This document shows positions 17,174 through 26,510 of a stretch of DNA of 64,000 bases, piece by piece. Location of the stretch: the NCBI RefSeq assembly GCF_047718555.1, contig NZ_JBDNRK010000016.1, positions 1 through 64,000 on the forward strand, in the 5' to 3' direction. A program made the translations under genes and the position numbers. This stretch comes from Clostridium_I sp047718555 (GTDB taxonomy: Bacteria; Bacillota; Clostridia; Clostridiales; Clostridiaceae). Each line of letters opens with the position of its first letter. The stretch's first letter is position 1. The notes under the pieces were generated by a model. It ran no database searches. It worked only from the letters and a program-made list of their open reading frames with translations, and was not told the origin of the DNA.

Positions 17174-17944
17174 TTATTCTTTTATCCAATAATTACTGCA
17201 ATCATTTGTTCTTTCAATAAATCCATATTCAATTAAAGCTCTTCTTATAGTTGCATAATCTTCATATATTCTCTTTAAAATTCTATTAATTTCCTTTTCT
17301 GAATAGATCTTACCTTTAGAAAAATTATTTACTATCTCTTTTAATACTATAATTTTCTTTTTTTCTCTAGCTGGATAATTTATTAATGCTCCATTTTCAT
17401 CAATGTAAGTTTTAATGATATCCTCTTTTTCCTTATCAGTGATATTATATCTATCATCTAAAGTAGTTGCTGTCTTATGAGCATCACATATAACTTCTTT
17501 ATCTAACTTATTAATCTTTTTATTTGTATTCTTCGAAAGTAAATCCATCAGTGCTAAAAATAATTTTGCTTGCTTTTCCTTTTCCCTAAGCTTGTAACGA
17601 TGATTTCTAATAGTAGATTGGGCAACTCCAAGTTTTACAGCAACTTCTTTATCCGATAACCCCTCTGCTATTAAGTTTAATAATTTTTTCTGGATGTCAG
17701 ATAATCCTAAAAAAGCGGAGTTCATTCCTAATAAATATTGAAGCATGGAACCATGCCTTTCTTCTATATGAAGTTCTGCTGCTTTCCTTGCATCATATAA
17801 TTCTGAATTTATTTCATATATACGCCCCTTTTGAAATATCTCTTCACAAATTATACATTTGTACTCATCATCATCTTCCACAAAACCACCTTTTAGTTCA
17901 TCTATTGTAGAACCCCAAAATAATTCATTTGATTTTATATCCAT
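17174..17944 (-). CDS. LuxR-type HTH regulator with DUF2087 domain
   Basis: 256 residues in three parts. The N-terminal segment carries CIICEEIF and a downstream HIEERHG, which may bind a metal. A LuxR-like helix-turn-helix reads LSDIQKKLLNLIAEGLSDKE then LGVAQSTIRNHRYKLREKEK (about 80-125). The C-terminal DUF2087 domain has INYPAREKKKIIVLKEIV and YEDYATIRRALIEYGFIER. DUF2087 proteins are thought to be transcription regulators. The GNAT gene at 16271 follows by about 30 bp and is the likely co-regulated partner. Confidence 0.82.
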   Translation of the reverse strand: MDIKSNELFWGSTIDELKGGFVEDDDEYKCIICEEIFQKGRIYEINSELYDARKAAELHIEERHGSMLQYLLGMNSAFLGLSDIQKKLLNLIAEGLSDKEVAVKLGVAQSTIRNHRYKLREKEKQAKLFLALMDLLSKNTNKKINKLDKEVICDAHKTATTLDDRYNITDKEKEDIIKTYIDENGALINYPAREKKKIIVLKEIVNNFSKGKIYSEKEINRILKRIYEDYATIRRALIEYGFIERTNDCSNYWIKE

Positions 17945-18127
17945 AAAATTTTATTCCTTTCAATATTAATACGTTTTACTCTTAATTTGTATTATATATG
18001 CAAATTATATATTTGTCTATATATAAGTAAACATTTTTATATTTAGTTTATTTAAATAGTTGTTTATTTGTTTACAGTAATTTCTTGTGGTATGATTATA
18101 ACATTGAATACAAAGGAGTACTAATAT

Positions 18128-18322
18128 ATGAATGGTAAAGTGAGAGAAGATGTTCACGCAGGAATGCTAGTAGATATTGTATTGAAGGAAAATCAACGCA
18201 CGGGAAAATTAACACGAGGAACTGTAAAAGATATACTTACAAATTCCCCCTATCATCCTAGAGGAATAAAAGTAAGGCTAACTGATGATAAAGTAGGCAG
18301 AGTTCAAATTATAATAAAATAA
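18128..18322 (+). CDS. ywbE: YwbE family protein
   Basis: 64 residues covering the whole YwbE (DUF2196) family length: GMLVDIVLKENQRTGKLTRG, then YHPRGIKVRLTDDKVGRVQ. The fold is a small beta-barrel; function is unknown, with a nucleic-acid-binding role often suggested. AAGGAG precedes the ATG. It is a single gene ended by a strong terminator and convergent with the DEAD-box helicase. Confidence 0.88.
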   Translation: MNGKVREDVHAGMLVDIVLKENQRTGKLTRGTVKDILTNSPYHPRGIKVRLTDDKVGRVQIIIK

Positions 18323-18326
18323 CATT

Positions 18327-18379
18327 AAAACCATAGTTCTTCTTTGGTAAACTTACCTTAAAAGAATACTATGGTTTTT
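18327..18379. terminator. Intrinsic terminator between ywbE and the helicase gene
   Basis: AAAACCATAGTTCTT pairs with AAGAATACTATGGTTTT, with an A-run on one side and a T-run on the other, so it can serve both convergent genes. Confidence 0.85.
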
Positions 18380-18401
18380 AATATATTAGACTCACATTTT
18401 A

Positions 18402-19658
18402 TTAGCTGCTCTTTTTAGCTTTCCTAAAATAATTGTTCTGGGATTTTTTGCCGTCATATACTTTCTTTCTAAGATCATTATTTTTTACTACACCTGAAGT
18501 TCTTATAACTGTACTTGAATTACTTATAAGATAAGGATGACCTTCAATTACCGGTATTGACTTTGATATAACTTTTTCAATATTTCTTAGAGCTTCTCTT
18601 TCTTCAGGATCGCAAAATGAAAGTGCAGCACCTTCTGCTCCAGCTCTTCCAGTACGTCCGATTCTATGAACATAGGTTTCTGGTACATCCGGTAAGTCAA
18701 AGTTTATTACGTGAGACAATTTTTCTACGTCAATACCCCTTGCAGCTATATCCGTTGCTACTAGAACTCTTATTTTCTTTTCCTTGAAATTACTTAAAGC
18801 AAGTTGTCTTGCACTTTGTGACTTATTTCCATGAATAGCTTGAGCCTTTATTCCCACTTTAATAAGGTCCCCGGTTATTTTATTTGCACCATGTTTTGTT
18901 CGAGAAAATACAAGAACAGATTCAAAGGCTTTATCCTTCAACAGGTAAATAAGCAAAGACTTCTTGTTTCTTTTTTCAACAAAATACACTGACTGCTTAA
19001 TAGTATCAATAGTAGATGAAACAGGAGTTACTTCTACCTTTACTGGGTTTATGAGAATAGAATCTATTAATTTCGAAATTCCCTGAGGCATAGTAGCAGA
19101 AAATAACATTGTCTGCCTGTTCTTAGGAAGTTTTGCTATAACTCTTTTCACATCATGTCCAAGCCCCATATCAAGCATTCGATCTGCCTCATCAAGCACA
19201 AAAAACTTTATATGCTGTAAACTTACATATTTTTGTTGCATTAAATCTAGTAGTCTGCCGGGTGTTGCAATTAAAATATCTACCCCTGCCTTTAATACAT
19301 CTGTCTGAGATTTTTGTGAAACTCCACCAAAAATAACAGCATTCTTTAGCCCCGTATATTTTCCATAGGAAGTAAAGCTTTCTCCAATCTGGATAGCCAA
19401 TTCTCTAGTTGGAGCTAATACTAAGGCTGTAATGCTTAAAGGTCCCTTTTCAGCTCTTTTTTTGCTATAAAGAAGCTGCAATGTAGGTATAGCAAAAGCT
19501 GCTGTTTTTCCGGTACCTGTCTGGGCACATCCCTCCAAATCATTTCCCTCAAGTATAGCTGGAATAGATTGTTCCTGTATAGGCGTAGGACTGGTATACC
19601 CTTCGCTTTTTAAAGCTTTCAAAATAGGGTCAATAATATTTAAATTTTCAAATAACAT
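18402..19658 (-). CDS. DEAD-box RNA helicase (RhlE-like)
   Basis: 418 residues with the full helicase core: Q-motif PTPIQEQSIP, Walker A AQTGTGKTAAF, LDEADRMLD (DEAD), SAT, and C-terminal ATDIAARGIDVE and HRIGRTGRAG. After the core comes a short basic tail (KKVYDGKKSQNNYFRKAKKS) that probably binds RNA. It unwinds structured RNA in ribosome assembly or at low temperature. GGAG precedes the ATG. The cold-shock gene lies just upstream on the same strand but has its own terminator, so the two are neighbours and not an operon. Confidence 0.92.
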   Translation of the reverse strand: MLFENLNIIDPILKALKSEGYTSPTPIQEQSIPAILEGNDLEGCAQTGTGKTAAFAIPTLQLLYSKKRAEKGPLSITALVLAPTRELAIQIGESFTSYGKYTGLKNAVIFGGVSQKSQTDVLKAGVDILIATPGRLLDLMQQKYVSLQHIKFFVLDEADRMLDMGLGHDVKRVIAKLPKNRQTMLFSATMPQGISKLIDSILINPVKVEVTPVSSTIDTIKQSVYFVEKRNKKSLLIYLLKDKAFESVLVFSRTKHGANKITGDLIKVGIKAQAIHGNKSQSARQLALSNFKEKKIRVLVATDIAARGIDVEKLSHVINFDLPDVPETYVHRIGRTGRAGAEGAALSFCDPEEREALRNIEKVISKSIPVIEGHPYLISNSSTVIRTSGVVKNNDLRKKVYDGKKSQNNYFRKAKKSS

Positions 19659-19782
19659 TTTTCTCCTTTATAAGTGACTGCCACTTTTGTGCCTTATTAC
19701 ATCTAATCAAACTGGCCGCCCTGTTTATTGTTTTTACGTATTTTTATTTTTGTTTTGTCTTGTATTCTAATTATAGGCAACT

Positions 19783-19819
19783 AAAAAACCCCTTAAATAG
19801 ACTGACTATTCAAGGGGTT
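19783..19819 (-). terminator. Terminator of the cold-shock gene
   Basis: On the minus strand AACCCCTTGAATAG pairs with CTATTTAAGGGGTT, followed by T6. It begins 15 bases after the cold-shock stop codon. Confidence 0.85.
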
Positions 19820-19833
19820 AAAATACCTACTAA

Positions 19834-20031
19834 TTAAAGAACAGTGATATTTTCTGCTTGAGGTCCTTTTGGTCCTTTAACAACATCATAAGAAACTTTT
19901 TGACCTTCTTCAAGTGATTTGTAACCATCTGAATTTATTTGAGAAAAATGTGCAAAAACATCTTTTCCATCTTCTCCTGTAATAAATCCAAATCCTTTTT
20001 CTCCATTAAACCATTTTACTGTACCATTCAT
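19834..20031 (-). CDS. csp: Cold-shock protein, CspA family
   Basis: 65 residues, the exact family length, starting MNGTVKWFNGEKGFGFITGE. The RNA-binding motifs KGFGFI and DVFAHFS are intact. It is a five-stranded OB-fold RNA chaperone that prevents mRNA structure in the cold. The ATG at 20031 is chosen because GGAGG lies upstream; the longer in-frame extension would translate the leader. A promoter at 20180-20208 gives a 5' untranslated leader of about 140 bases, as in cold-regulated csp genes, so temperature control through mRNA structure is likely. Confidence 0.95.
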   Translation of the reverse strand: MNGTVKWFNGEKGFGFITGEDGKDVFAHFSQINSDGYKSLEEGQKVSYDVVKGPKGPQAENITVL

Positions 20032-20179
20032 ATAAATGTATACCTCCGAAATTTTATTGTTCTTAAACTCATGGCAATAACTCACTAATAAAATCTCGAT
20101 ATCAACATACTATATTTATTAAGTACTAATTGAAATATATTTGTGTTCCATTATTAACTATTAATTTAAGTTCTTACTA

Positions 20180-20208
20180 AGAATAACACAGTTCAGTATA
20201 TAAAGCAA
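20180..20208 (-). promoter_or_regulatory. Promoter of the cold-shock gene with long leader
   Basis: On the minus strand TTGCTT (20203-20208), 17 bp, TATTCT (20180-20185). Transcription would start near 20173, about 140 bases before the start codon. Confidence 0.5.
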
Positions 20209-20509
20209 GTTAATACCTACTTCTTTTATAAAACTTGAATATTTTATGTATGAGATGTCATAGGGAATACCACTTCTTTTAAAGAATTATTTTTAGACTT
20301 TATAAACAAGGTGTCATCCAATTTCTCTTTTTAGTCATGATTATCTTATTCTTTTGCCCGTAAAATATCTACATTTCCATATTGTCCAAATTTCTTTACA
20401 GATTTAATACCTACATTTTTTTATCATCTCAAAAATAAATTACACAAATTTTTAATACCATATTAAAATTATATTATTCCTAACAATTGAACAACAACCT
20501 TAATAATAA

Positions 20510-20620
20510 TTCAGAAATAAAAATGTGCCATAAAGCAAATTTCCATTATGACACATTTAATTACTACTTTTATTTTTTTATTTCGGAAATAGTTCTTTGT
20601 ATACTTTAAATAGCAAAACA
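20510..20620 (-). pseudogene. Tail fragment of a CD3324-family gene plus terminator
   Basis: This stretch matches the 3' end and terminator of the intact gene at 30311-30604 base by base with many substitutions: a TGTGCCATAA/TTATGACACA hairpin, then codons for SIQRTISEIKKIK against SIQRIILKIKKEK. In-frame stops and loss of everything upstream make it non-functional. It ends about 30 bp before the aldo/keto reductase stop codon, as if the rest of the gene had been replaced. The remaining 20210-20510 is AT-rich with nothing recognisable. Confidence 0.55.
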
Positions 20621-20649
20621 AAAAAGTTTTATCATTCTTTGTTTCATTA

Positions 20650-21648
20650 TTATAATGTACGTGCAGGAGGAGCCATAAATTCAGGCCCAACAGGTTCTTT
20701 TACATATTTATTTACAATTGATTCAATAGTTTTATAATCCTCTTCTGTCAATTTCCAACCACCAACGCCTTCAATGGCATCTAATTGTTCAGGACGACGA
20801 GCGCCCCATAGTGCAATACCAGAAATAGGCTGATCAATAAGCCAACGAATTGCTAGGCTAATAATAGATTTTCCGTAGCTTTCTTTTACCCATTTGTCTA
20901 AAGCCTCTACAGCATTAATATAACTAGGAAAACGATCCGGCTGAAATTTTGGATCGGCATTACGTAAATCATCACCATTAAATTTACTATCAACTGTCAT
21001 TCGCCCACTAAGTAAACCACGGCAAATACTGCCATAATATAAGGCTGTCATATTTTCATTTTTTGCATAAGGTAATAATTCATTTTTGAAATCCTGCTCA
21101 AAAATATTATAAGGTGGTTGAACTGTGTGAATAGGTGCAAATTTCTTAAATGTTTCAATTTGTTCAACACTAAAATTACTGACACCAATGGCACGAATTT
21201 TTCCTGCATCAAGAAGACTTTTCATTGTCAATGCAGTCTCTTCAATAGGTGTAAGTGGATCTGGCCAATGAATTTGATAAATATCAATGTAATCTGTTTG
21301 AAGACGCTCTAAAGAGTCATCTATTTCCTTCAAAATATTTTCTTTTGTATTATTACGATAAACCAGACCGTCTCCTTTGGACCAGTCTAATCCAACTTTA
21401 GTAGCTATATAAAAAGAATCTCGCGGTATATTTTTAATGGCTTCTCCAACTATTTTTTCTGATTCCCCTCTACCATAGGCTGGAGCGGTATCTATCACAT
21501 TAATACCTAAGCCTAAAGCATGGTGAATTGTGGAAATAGATTGTTTAACATCAGTTCCTCCCCAATCAGATCCACCAATGGCCCAAGTTCCCAATGCAAC
21601 TGTAGACAATTTTTTAAGATTTGTCTTATCGATTTCTGTGTATTCCAT
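20650..21648 (-). CDS. Aldo/keto reductase
   Basis: 332 residues, an eight-stranded TIM-barrel NADPH-dependent reductase. The catalytic tetrad is D53, Y58, K84 and H127 (VIDTAPAYG, IATKVGLDWS, YQIHWPDP). The nucleotide-binding GVSNFS and C-terminal WGARRPEQL are present. It resembles the AKR11/12-type general-stress reductases that reduce aldehydes and sugars. The substrate cannot be named. It stands alone on the minus strand, with a remnant gene at its 3' side and the KdgT region upstream. Confidence 0.9.
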   Translation of the reverse strand: MEYTEIDKTNLKKLSTVALGTWAIGGSDWGGTDVKQSISTIHHALGLGINVIDTAPAYGRGESEKIVGEAIKNIPRDSFYIATKVGLDWSKGDGLVYRNNTKENILKEIDDSLERLQTDYIDIYQIHWPDPLTPIEETALTMKSLLDAGKIRAIGVSNFSVEQIETFKKFAPIHTVQPPYNIFEQDFKNELLPYAKNENMTALYYGSICRGLLSGRMTVDSKFNGDDLRNADPKFQPDRFPSYINAVEALDKWVKESYGKSIISLAIRWLIDQPISGIALWGARRPEQLDAIEGVGGWKLTEEDYKTIESIVNKYVKEPVGPEFMAPPARTL

Positions 21649-21756
21649 TCAATCAACTCCTAAACATGTCTGAGGTATATACAACTTATTTATTATCTTA
21701 ATTTATACCCTAGATTAATTTTTACACTTTTATTATATACTGAAGAAATTTTCAAT

Positions 21757-21945
21757 TCAAATATTGCTTCCTTTATTATTTTCATCCGCTTCTGATTTAT
21801 AACCCTTTATAAAAGCTTCATCCAATTGCAATTCTTTTTCAGTGTATTCATTACAGAGTATATTCTTATTTTTCAGTAGAAAAATAAAATCTGATAAAAG
21901 CTGTTCACTTATCTCTGCTGTTCTTGCTAAAAAACAGAGGCTTAT
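21757..21945 (-). CDS. Small open frame downstream of kdgT without a standard start codon
   Basis: An open frame of 62 codons runs to a TGA at 21757. Its composition looks coding (AEISEQLLSDFIFLL, then LQLDEAFIKGYKSEADEN), but the only codon at good spacing (9 bases) from the GGAGG at the kdgT stop is ATA at 21943-21945; there is no in-frame ATG, GTG or TTG near it. The frame overlaps none of kdgT from the ATA on. It may be a real partner gene with a mutated start, or the decayed remains of one. The family is unknown. Confidence 0.35.
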   Translation of the reverse strand: MSLCFLARTAEISEQLLSDFIFLLKNKNILCNEYTEKELQLDEAFIKGYKSEADENNKGSNI

Positions 21946-21949
21946 ACGA

Positions 21950-22933
21950 TTAAACCTCCATTTCTATTTTACTTTTGCCAAAGTTTTCTTCATATTTTGG
22001 ACATCCAAAACGTTTTGCAAACCATTGTACAATAAATGGACATAAAATGGCTGATAAAACAGCCGCACAAGATATTTGTACAGTTGCCAGCTTTACATAG
22101 CCACTAAAATTTGGCACTAATTGTCCAATCATTGCCGGAACTGCCACTGTATTACCAGCAACAGATACAGTGGCCATACCACCATAACCTGGCCTTTTTA
22201 ACAAAACTCTATCCACAATAAGCGCAACTGGTCCGGTTACAACAAGTACCATAATAAAAAGGAATATTCCACCAAAGCCTGAAACTATAATTTTCGAAAG
22301 ATCAATATTTGACCCTAAAATAAAGCCCATAACCGGTAGTATTATTGCAATTCCATGCTTTGTTGCTATTTTAATTTGATTATCAATAGTAGATAATATG
22401 ATACCAATACATAGAGGCAATAAAATAGTTACATATTCTTGCCATCCAACTCCATTATTCCCTGAAATTCCAATAGTTAATAGAGATAACATAGGACCGG
22501 AATTAAAATTAAATATTGGTCTTGCCACAAGATCTGCGTGATCTCCGTAGCTTTGTACTAGTCCCATATACAGACTGCTATTGTTATTTGTTAAAGCGCA
22601 TAAAATCGCCAAACTGCATGTCCCAAATATTCCTTTATATCCGAAATAATGCAATATGAGAAGATAAACTCCAGCACCTGCCAAGTATTTAAATAATACA
22701 TGGCTTCCTCCACGTTTTAAAGATTCAGGGATGTCACTAACTCTCATTTGCGTCCCTGTAAAGAGTAATGTCAAAAACATCATCACTCTTAATCCATCAT
22801 TAGAGATTAAAGATTGGCTATAACTTCCTATTCTCAAAACTGAAGGACAAAATGTATTTAAAATAGCAGCTACAAATAGTGGTACAATCATTGTCCCTGC
22901 AGGAATTTTATTTACTTTTTCTAATAATTTCGT
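21950..22933 (-). CDS. kdgT: 2-keto-3-deoxygluconate permease (KdgT) with apparent ACG start
   Basis: About 327 residues with ten or so hydrophobic segments and KdgT-type motifs (LTLLFTGTQMRVSDIPESLK, ALTNNNSSLYMGL). KdgT imports KDG from pectin or hexuronate breakdown by proton symport. The frame stays open upstream of the first ATG (22891) and encodes KLLEKVNKIPAGTM, the expected N-terminus of the family, back to an ACG at 22931. That ACG lies 6 bases after GGGAGGGGGAG, exactly where an ATG should be. The internal ATG has no ribosome site. So either ACG is used, or the start has been lost. Confidence 0.8.
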   Translation of the reverse strand, partial: TKLLEKVNKIPAGTMIVPLFVAAILNTFCPSVLRIGSYSQSLISNDGLRVMMFLTLLFTGTQMRVSDIPESLKRGGSHVLFKYLAGAGVYLLILHYFGYKGIFGTCSLAILCALTNNNSSLYMGLVQSYGDHADLVARPIFNFNSGPMLSLLTIGISGNNGVGWQEYVTILLPLCIGIILSTIDNQIKIATKHGIAIILPVMGFILGSNIDLSKIIVSGFGGIFLFIMVLVVTGPVALIVDRVLLKRPGYGGMATVSVAGNTVAVPAMIGQLVPNFSGYVKLATVQISCAAVLSAILCPFIVQWFAKRFGCPKYEENFGKSKIEMEV

Positions 22934-23183
22934 TTTTTTCTCCCCCTCCCATCCTAATAGATTACAATATTTATCATATCATATTGCTTTACAATTATTC
23001 AATTTAACCTAGTATACAAAATTGTCATATCTTCTATAACTTAGAGATAATCTGTACTTGGCTACAGGTCATCTATTTATGAATAGACTATACTAGTTAT
23101 ATCTGATTTATTATTTACACTATATAACTACAGAGTCTTTTCACAATTAAATTATTGCTCAATATTTGTCACAAAAATAAATA

Positions 23184-23210
23184 AAGATACTAAACCACTA
23201 TTAGTATCTT
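23184..23210. terminator. Hairpin after the LysM/GH18 gene
   Basis: AAGATACTAA (23184-23193) pairs with TTAGTATCTT (23201-23210). It lies 70 bp beyond the minus-strand hydrolase stop, in a gene-free stretch (22934-23281) that also carries the kdgT promoter region. Confidence 0.6.
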
Positions 23211-23281
23211 CATTAAAATAACATTTTGCAATAGATTATTATACATGACAGATATTTATTAGATTCTTATTAAAATTTGCC

Positions 23282-24562
23282 TCAAATAACCTTTTTAACA
23301 TTGTACAAAGAATTTAAAACCAGCCAATTCTGAGGGAAGTATCGCCCTATGGTCCAATAGCTTATACCTGCAAACCTAAACTCATTAGCTAATTGAAGCT
23401 TTGCTCTGATGCTTCTGGCATCCTCAAACCAAACTACATGCTCTCTTCCATTACTAGCATAATAATTAAAGTATGGAGCTTGAGACAACCTATCATATTT
23501 TATTTCTGCACCTACTCTTGCTGCAAGATCAACTGCCCCTACATTGGAGACAGTAGCTGCTCTAGTACCTCTCTCATAGGGAAGTGTCCAATCGTATCCA
23601 TAGTTTGGTATACCCATTAATATTTTATCCCTAGGTATAGCAGTAACAGCATAATCTAAAACTCTCCTAACAGAATTAATAGGTGCTACTGCCATTGGAG
23701 GCCCATAAGTGTATCCCCATTCATAAGTCATCAGTATGACATGGGATACCAATTGACCGTGCACTGGATAATTATGTCCTTGATATAAAATTCCCTGTTG
23801 ATTAGCTGATATTTTAGGGGCTAATGCAGTTGTAACCGAATACCCTAAAGGCTTTAATTTTTCCACAGCCTTCATGAGAAAATTATTATATAGTTCCCTG
23901 TCTTCAGGATATATATACTCAAAATCGATATCTAATCCGTAGTAATTTTTCGCCTTTAATGTTGCAATAACATTATTAAGCAGTGTATCCTGCAGCTGTT
24001 CACTTGACAAAATCCTACGTGCCAGATCACTGCTAAATCCACCTCCTGGCAAAAGATTACTTATAACCATAAGAGGAGCCACTTTAGCCTGCCTTGCTGC
24101 TTCAATTAAAGGAGTGTCATTAATCTCACTGAGGGAACCATCTTCCTTTACCTCATGACTGAATATACTTAGATATGTCAAACTAGGCAAGGTCTTTTTC
24201 AAAACCTCCATACTTATATTTGGAAAAGCATATCCATTTACTTCAATAGTTCCAAACTTCCTTGTTCTAGATGGTATATTGAGTATTTGTCCTGGATATA
24301 TCAAAACAGCATTAGTTATTTGAGGATTTGCAGCAAGCAATTCATTAACGGTTAATCCATAAGCAGCTGCTATTGTATACAAGCTTTCGTTGGGAGCTAC
24401 AGTATGTCTTCTTGTTCCTTCAAGAATTACCAAAGTCTGACCGATTACTAGTCTATTAGGGTTATTTAGTTCGTTATCTGCAGCTATTTTATTAGGAGAA
24501 ACTTTATATAAACGAGAAATAGAGTAGAGAGACTCTCCCGGCCTGACAACATGTATAATCAA
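23282..24562 (-). CDS. LysM x2 / glycoside hydrolase 18 protein (SleL/YaaH-type)
   Basis: 426 residues: two LysM modules (about 1-47 and 50-97) and a GH18 domain with the catalytic glutamate near residue 214 in GLDIDFEY. The consensus DxDxE is complete here. It is a paralogue of the three-LysM enzyme at 4299-5711, sharing MTYEWGY and WFEDARS blocks. The likely role is N-acetylglucosaminidase action on cortex peptidoglycan fragments during spore germination. There is no signal peptide. The start is TTG at 24562, with AGGTGG 8 bases upstream. It is not in an operon. Confidence 0.9.
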   Translation of the reverse strand: MIIHVVRPGESLYSISRLYKVSPNKIAADNELNNPNRLVIGQTLVILEGTRRHTVAPNESLYTIAAAYGLTVNELLAANPQITNAVLIYPGQILNIPSRTRKFGTIEVNGYAFPNISMEVLKKTLPSLTYLSIFSHEVKEDGSLSEINDTPLIEAARQAKVAPLMVISNLLPGGGFSSDLARRILSSEQLQDTLLNNVIATLKAKNYYGLDIDFEYIYPEDRELYNNFLMKAVEKLKPLGYSVTTALAPKISANQQGILYQGHNYPVHGQLVSHVILMTYEWGYTYGPPMAVAPINSVRRVLDYAVTAIPRDKILMGIPNYGYDWTLPYERGTRAATVSNVGAVDLAARVGAEIKYDRLSQAPYFNYYASNGREHVVWFEDARSIRAKLQLANEFRFAGISYWTIGRYFPQNWLVLNSLYNVKKVI

Positions 24563-24761
24563 CTAGCTTACCACCTTTTACATACTTCAATTTATTATAT
24601 GATTGATGGTAAGTACATGTTATAAAATTTATCAGTTATACTTAAGGCATATTCAAGCAAACTAAAATAAAGTAATAATAGCGTTAATTCATTTATTCTT
24701 ATTATTATTATATTTTTCCTCAAATGCATTGAATTCAATTTCCTCATTATTTTCTACATTT

Positions 24762-25700
24762 TCAACATCTGCTGTAATTCTTCAATTGGTTCATTAATTG
24801 TAGTTCCTTATTGTACAATGGCAGACTTACTTGAATATCAAGTAATCCGTTCTGCAATGACGCTCCTGCACTGCCACCCATCTGCTCAGCAAGCAGCCTT
24901 ACTATGGACAAACCTAACCCAGTATTATTGCTCCGTGCTTTATCACCGGTATAGAAACGATCAAAGATCCGTTTCACATCAATTTCAGAAGTATTTTTCA
25001 CAGGATTTCTGAAGGATATAACTGCATTTTCCATAGCAAGTAAACGCACCTCTATATCCCCATTACTATGCTGAACACAATTGCGAATTAAATTTTGGAT
25101 AATCCTCATGACCATTTCTTTATCTGCAAAGACAAAAATAGGATGAGTTTCCTCAAGGTGTACAGTCAAATTGTTTTCTTCCAATGTTGGAACTGACACT
25201 GCGAGGCACTCTGTCACAAGATTTGTCAGATTGATTCGTTCTATATTGAGTTCTACTTCTGCGTTTATGAGATAGGAATACTCAAAAAAGTGTTCAATCA
25301 ACCGCCCCAATTCCTCGGTATGTTTTTGTGCAATTTTAAGTTTTCGCTGTTGTTCCTCTGAAAGCTTACCTTTTTCTATAAGTTGCTGATAACCCTTTAT
25401 TGCAGTAAGAGGTGTTCTTAAATCATGGGAAATATTTGCAATCATCTCTTTAAAATGTTTTTCCTCACGAATGCTGTCAAGGCGAAGAATTTCCTCCGCC
25501 TTCAGGCACTTATTGATATTGGCAGCCAAAGTATTAAGTTCCTTGTTGATCAGTTCCAAACTGATAGGCTGTCGTGTATGCTCCATTAGCCGTTTAGTCA
25601 ACTGCCGGTTAATGTTACGTAATTGCAACTGGAAAAAGATGATATACGCAACTAATAATATAATTAATATGCTCAAAACACCAACCACAATTGCCAACAT
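24762..25700 (-). CDS. Sensor histidine kinase
   Basis: About 312 residues. One N-terminal membrane helix (about 2-24) is followed directly by a HAMP-less linker, the H-box ISHDLRTPL with the phospho-accepting histidine at about residue 92, N-box NLIRNCVQHS, FDRFYTG, and a GLGLSIVRLLAEQMGG ATP-lid. With almost no outside domain it resembles intramembrane-sensing kinases that monitor an ABC transporter. It is the last gene of the minus-strand set response regulator / ABC ATPase / permease / kinase, an antimicrobial-peptide detoxification layout. A GTG two codons earlier is an alternative start. Confidence 0.9.
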   Translation of the reverse strand: MLAIVVGVLSILIILLVAYIIFFQLQLRNINRQLTKRLMEHTRQPISLELINKELNTLAANINKCLKAEEILRLDSIREEKHFKEMIANISHDLRTPLTAIKGYQQLIEKGKLSEEQQRKLKIAQKHTEELGRLIEHFFEYSYLINAEVELNIERINLTNLVTECLAVSVPTLEENNLTVHLEETHPIFVFADKEMVMRIIQNLIRNCVQHSNGDIEVRLLAMENAVISFRNPVKNTSEIDVKRIFDRFYTGDKARSNNTGLGLSIVRLLAEQMGGSAGASLQNGLLDIQVSLPLYNKELQLMNQLKNYSRC

Positions 25701-25717
25701 TTTCACCGACCTTTCAT

Positions 25718-26510
25718 CTACTTAATTTCCGATTTTCTAAATGCACAGTACGTAACAGCAAGCATTGCAATAATAAATATCAAACTAACAGAGATTGCCT
25801 TGAAGATGTCTCCCGTTCCCGTATCCAATGTCACAAAAGAGTAGTTACCTCCATATGGCGTACAGGCGAAAATACGATCAAACACCTTAGAACTATTTCT
25901 TAATCCCATCAGCTGCCCACAAAGAATTGAAAAACCATAAAAAATAGCAACCACCAGGACTGGCTTCTTAAGCACAAGGGCAAGTGGTACACAGACAATC
26001 AGTTGTGCCACATATACGATTATTAAGGTTAATATAACAGCCAACAGTTTCCATATCTCTGATGCAGAAAAGTCTGTACCAGCTTCTGATGTCAGTAGAT
26101 GCAGGAAGCCCAATACTGCGGAGCCCATACTGAACTTGGAACCTGTGCCAAGAGCAATACCCGTTACGATGGCATAGGGGAGCAGGATGAACACTATGGC
26201 ACAGCAAAATACGATTGCTACCAATAACCTCACCCCTGCTGCAGCCACTTGCAATAGCATCATGGATTGTTTTATTATCGAAATCACCGCAGATAAAAAC
26301 CCCTGCGATAACAGCGCCAAGAATGCTTATCATGCTTATATCAGATAACATAAACCCGATTCCGGTCATGCTGGCACCAATCTTACCCTGTGGTATCATA
26401 TATGCCATCACCGCCATGATCACTGCACTAACAGTTGTGATTCCAAATAGAATCTTAATTGCCATTGTTTTGCATAATTTAAATAAATCAGCCAAAATAA
26501 GATTATACAT
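25718..26510 (-). pseudogene. ABC-2 type permease broken by a frameshift
   Basis: The frame starts at ATG 26510 with GGAGG before it (MYNLILADLFKLCKTM), runs through two predicted helices to SRGEVIGSN, and then continues in another frame near 26210-26225 with AIVFCCAIVFILLPYAI to a normal C-terminus (YCAFRKSEIK at 25718). One extra base, or two missing, around 26215-26220 explains this. Both halves together give a six-span permease of about 260 residues. The start overlaps the ATPase stop by 8 bases (coupled). It is either a true loss of function or a sequence error; no slippery heptamer was evident. Confidence 0.75.

Noticed and set aside
26200..26240. Programmed frameshift in the ABC permease
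   Set aside because: No slippery heptamer, stimulatory structure or upstream Shine-Dalgarno signal seen; a mutation or sequence error is simpler.
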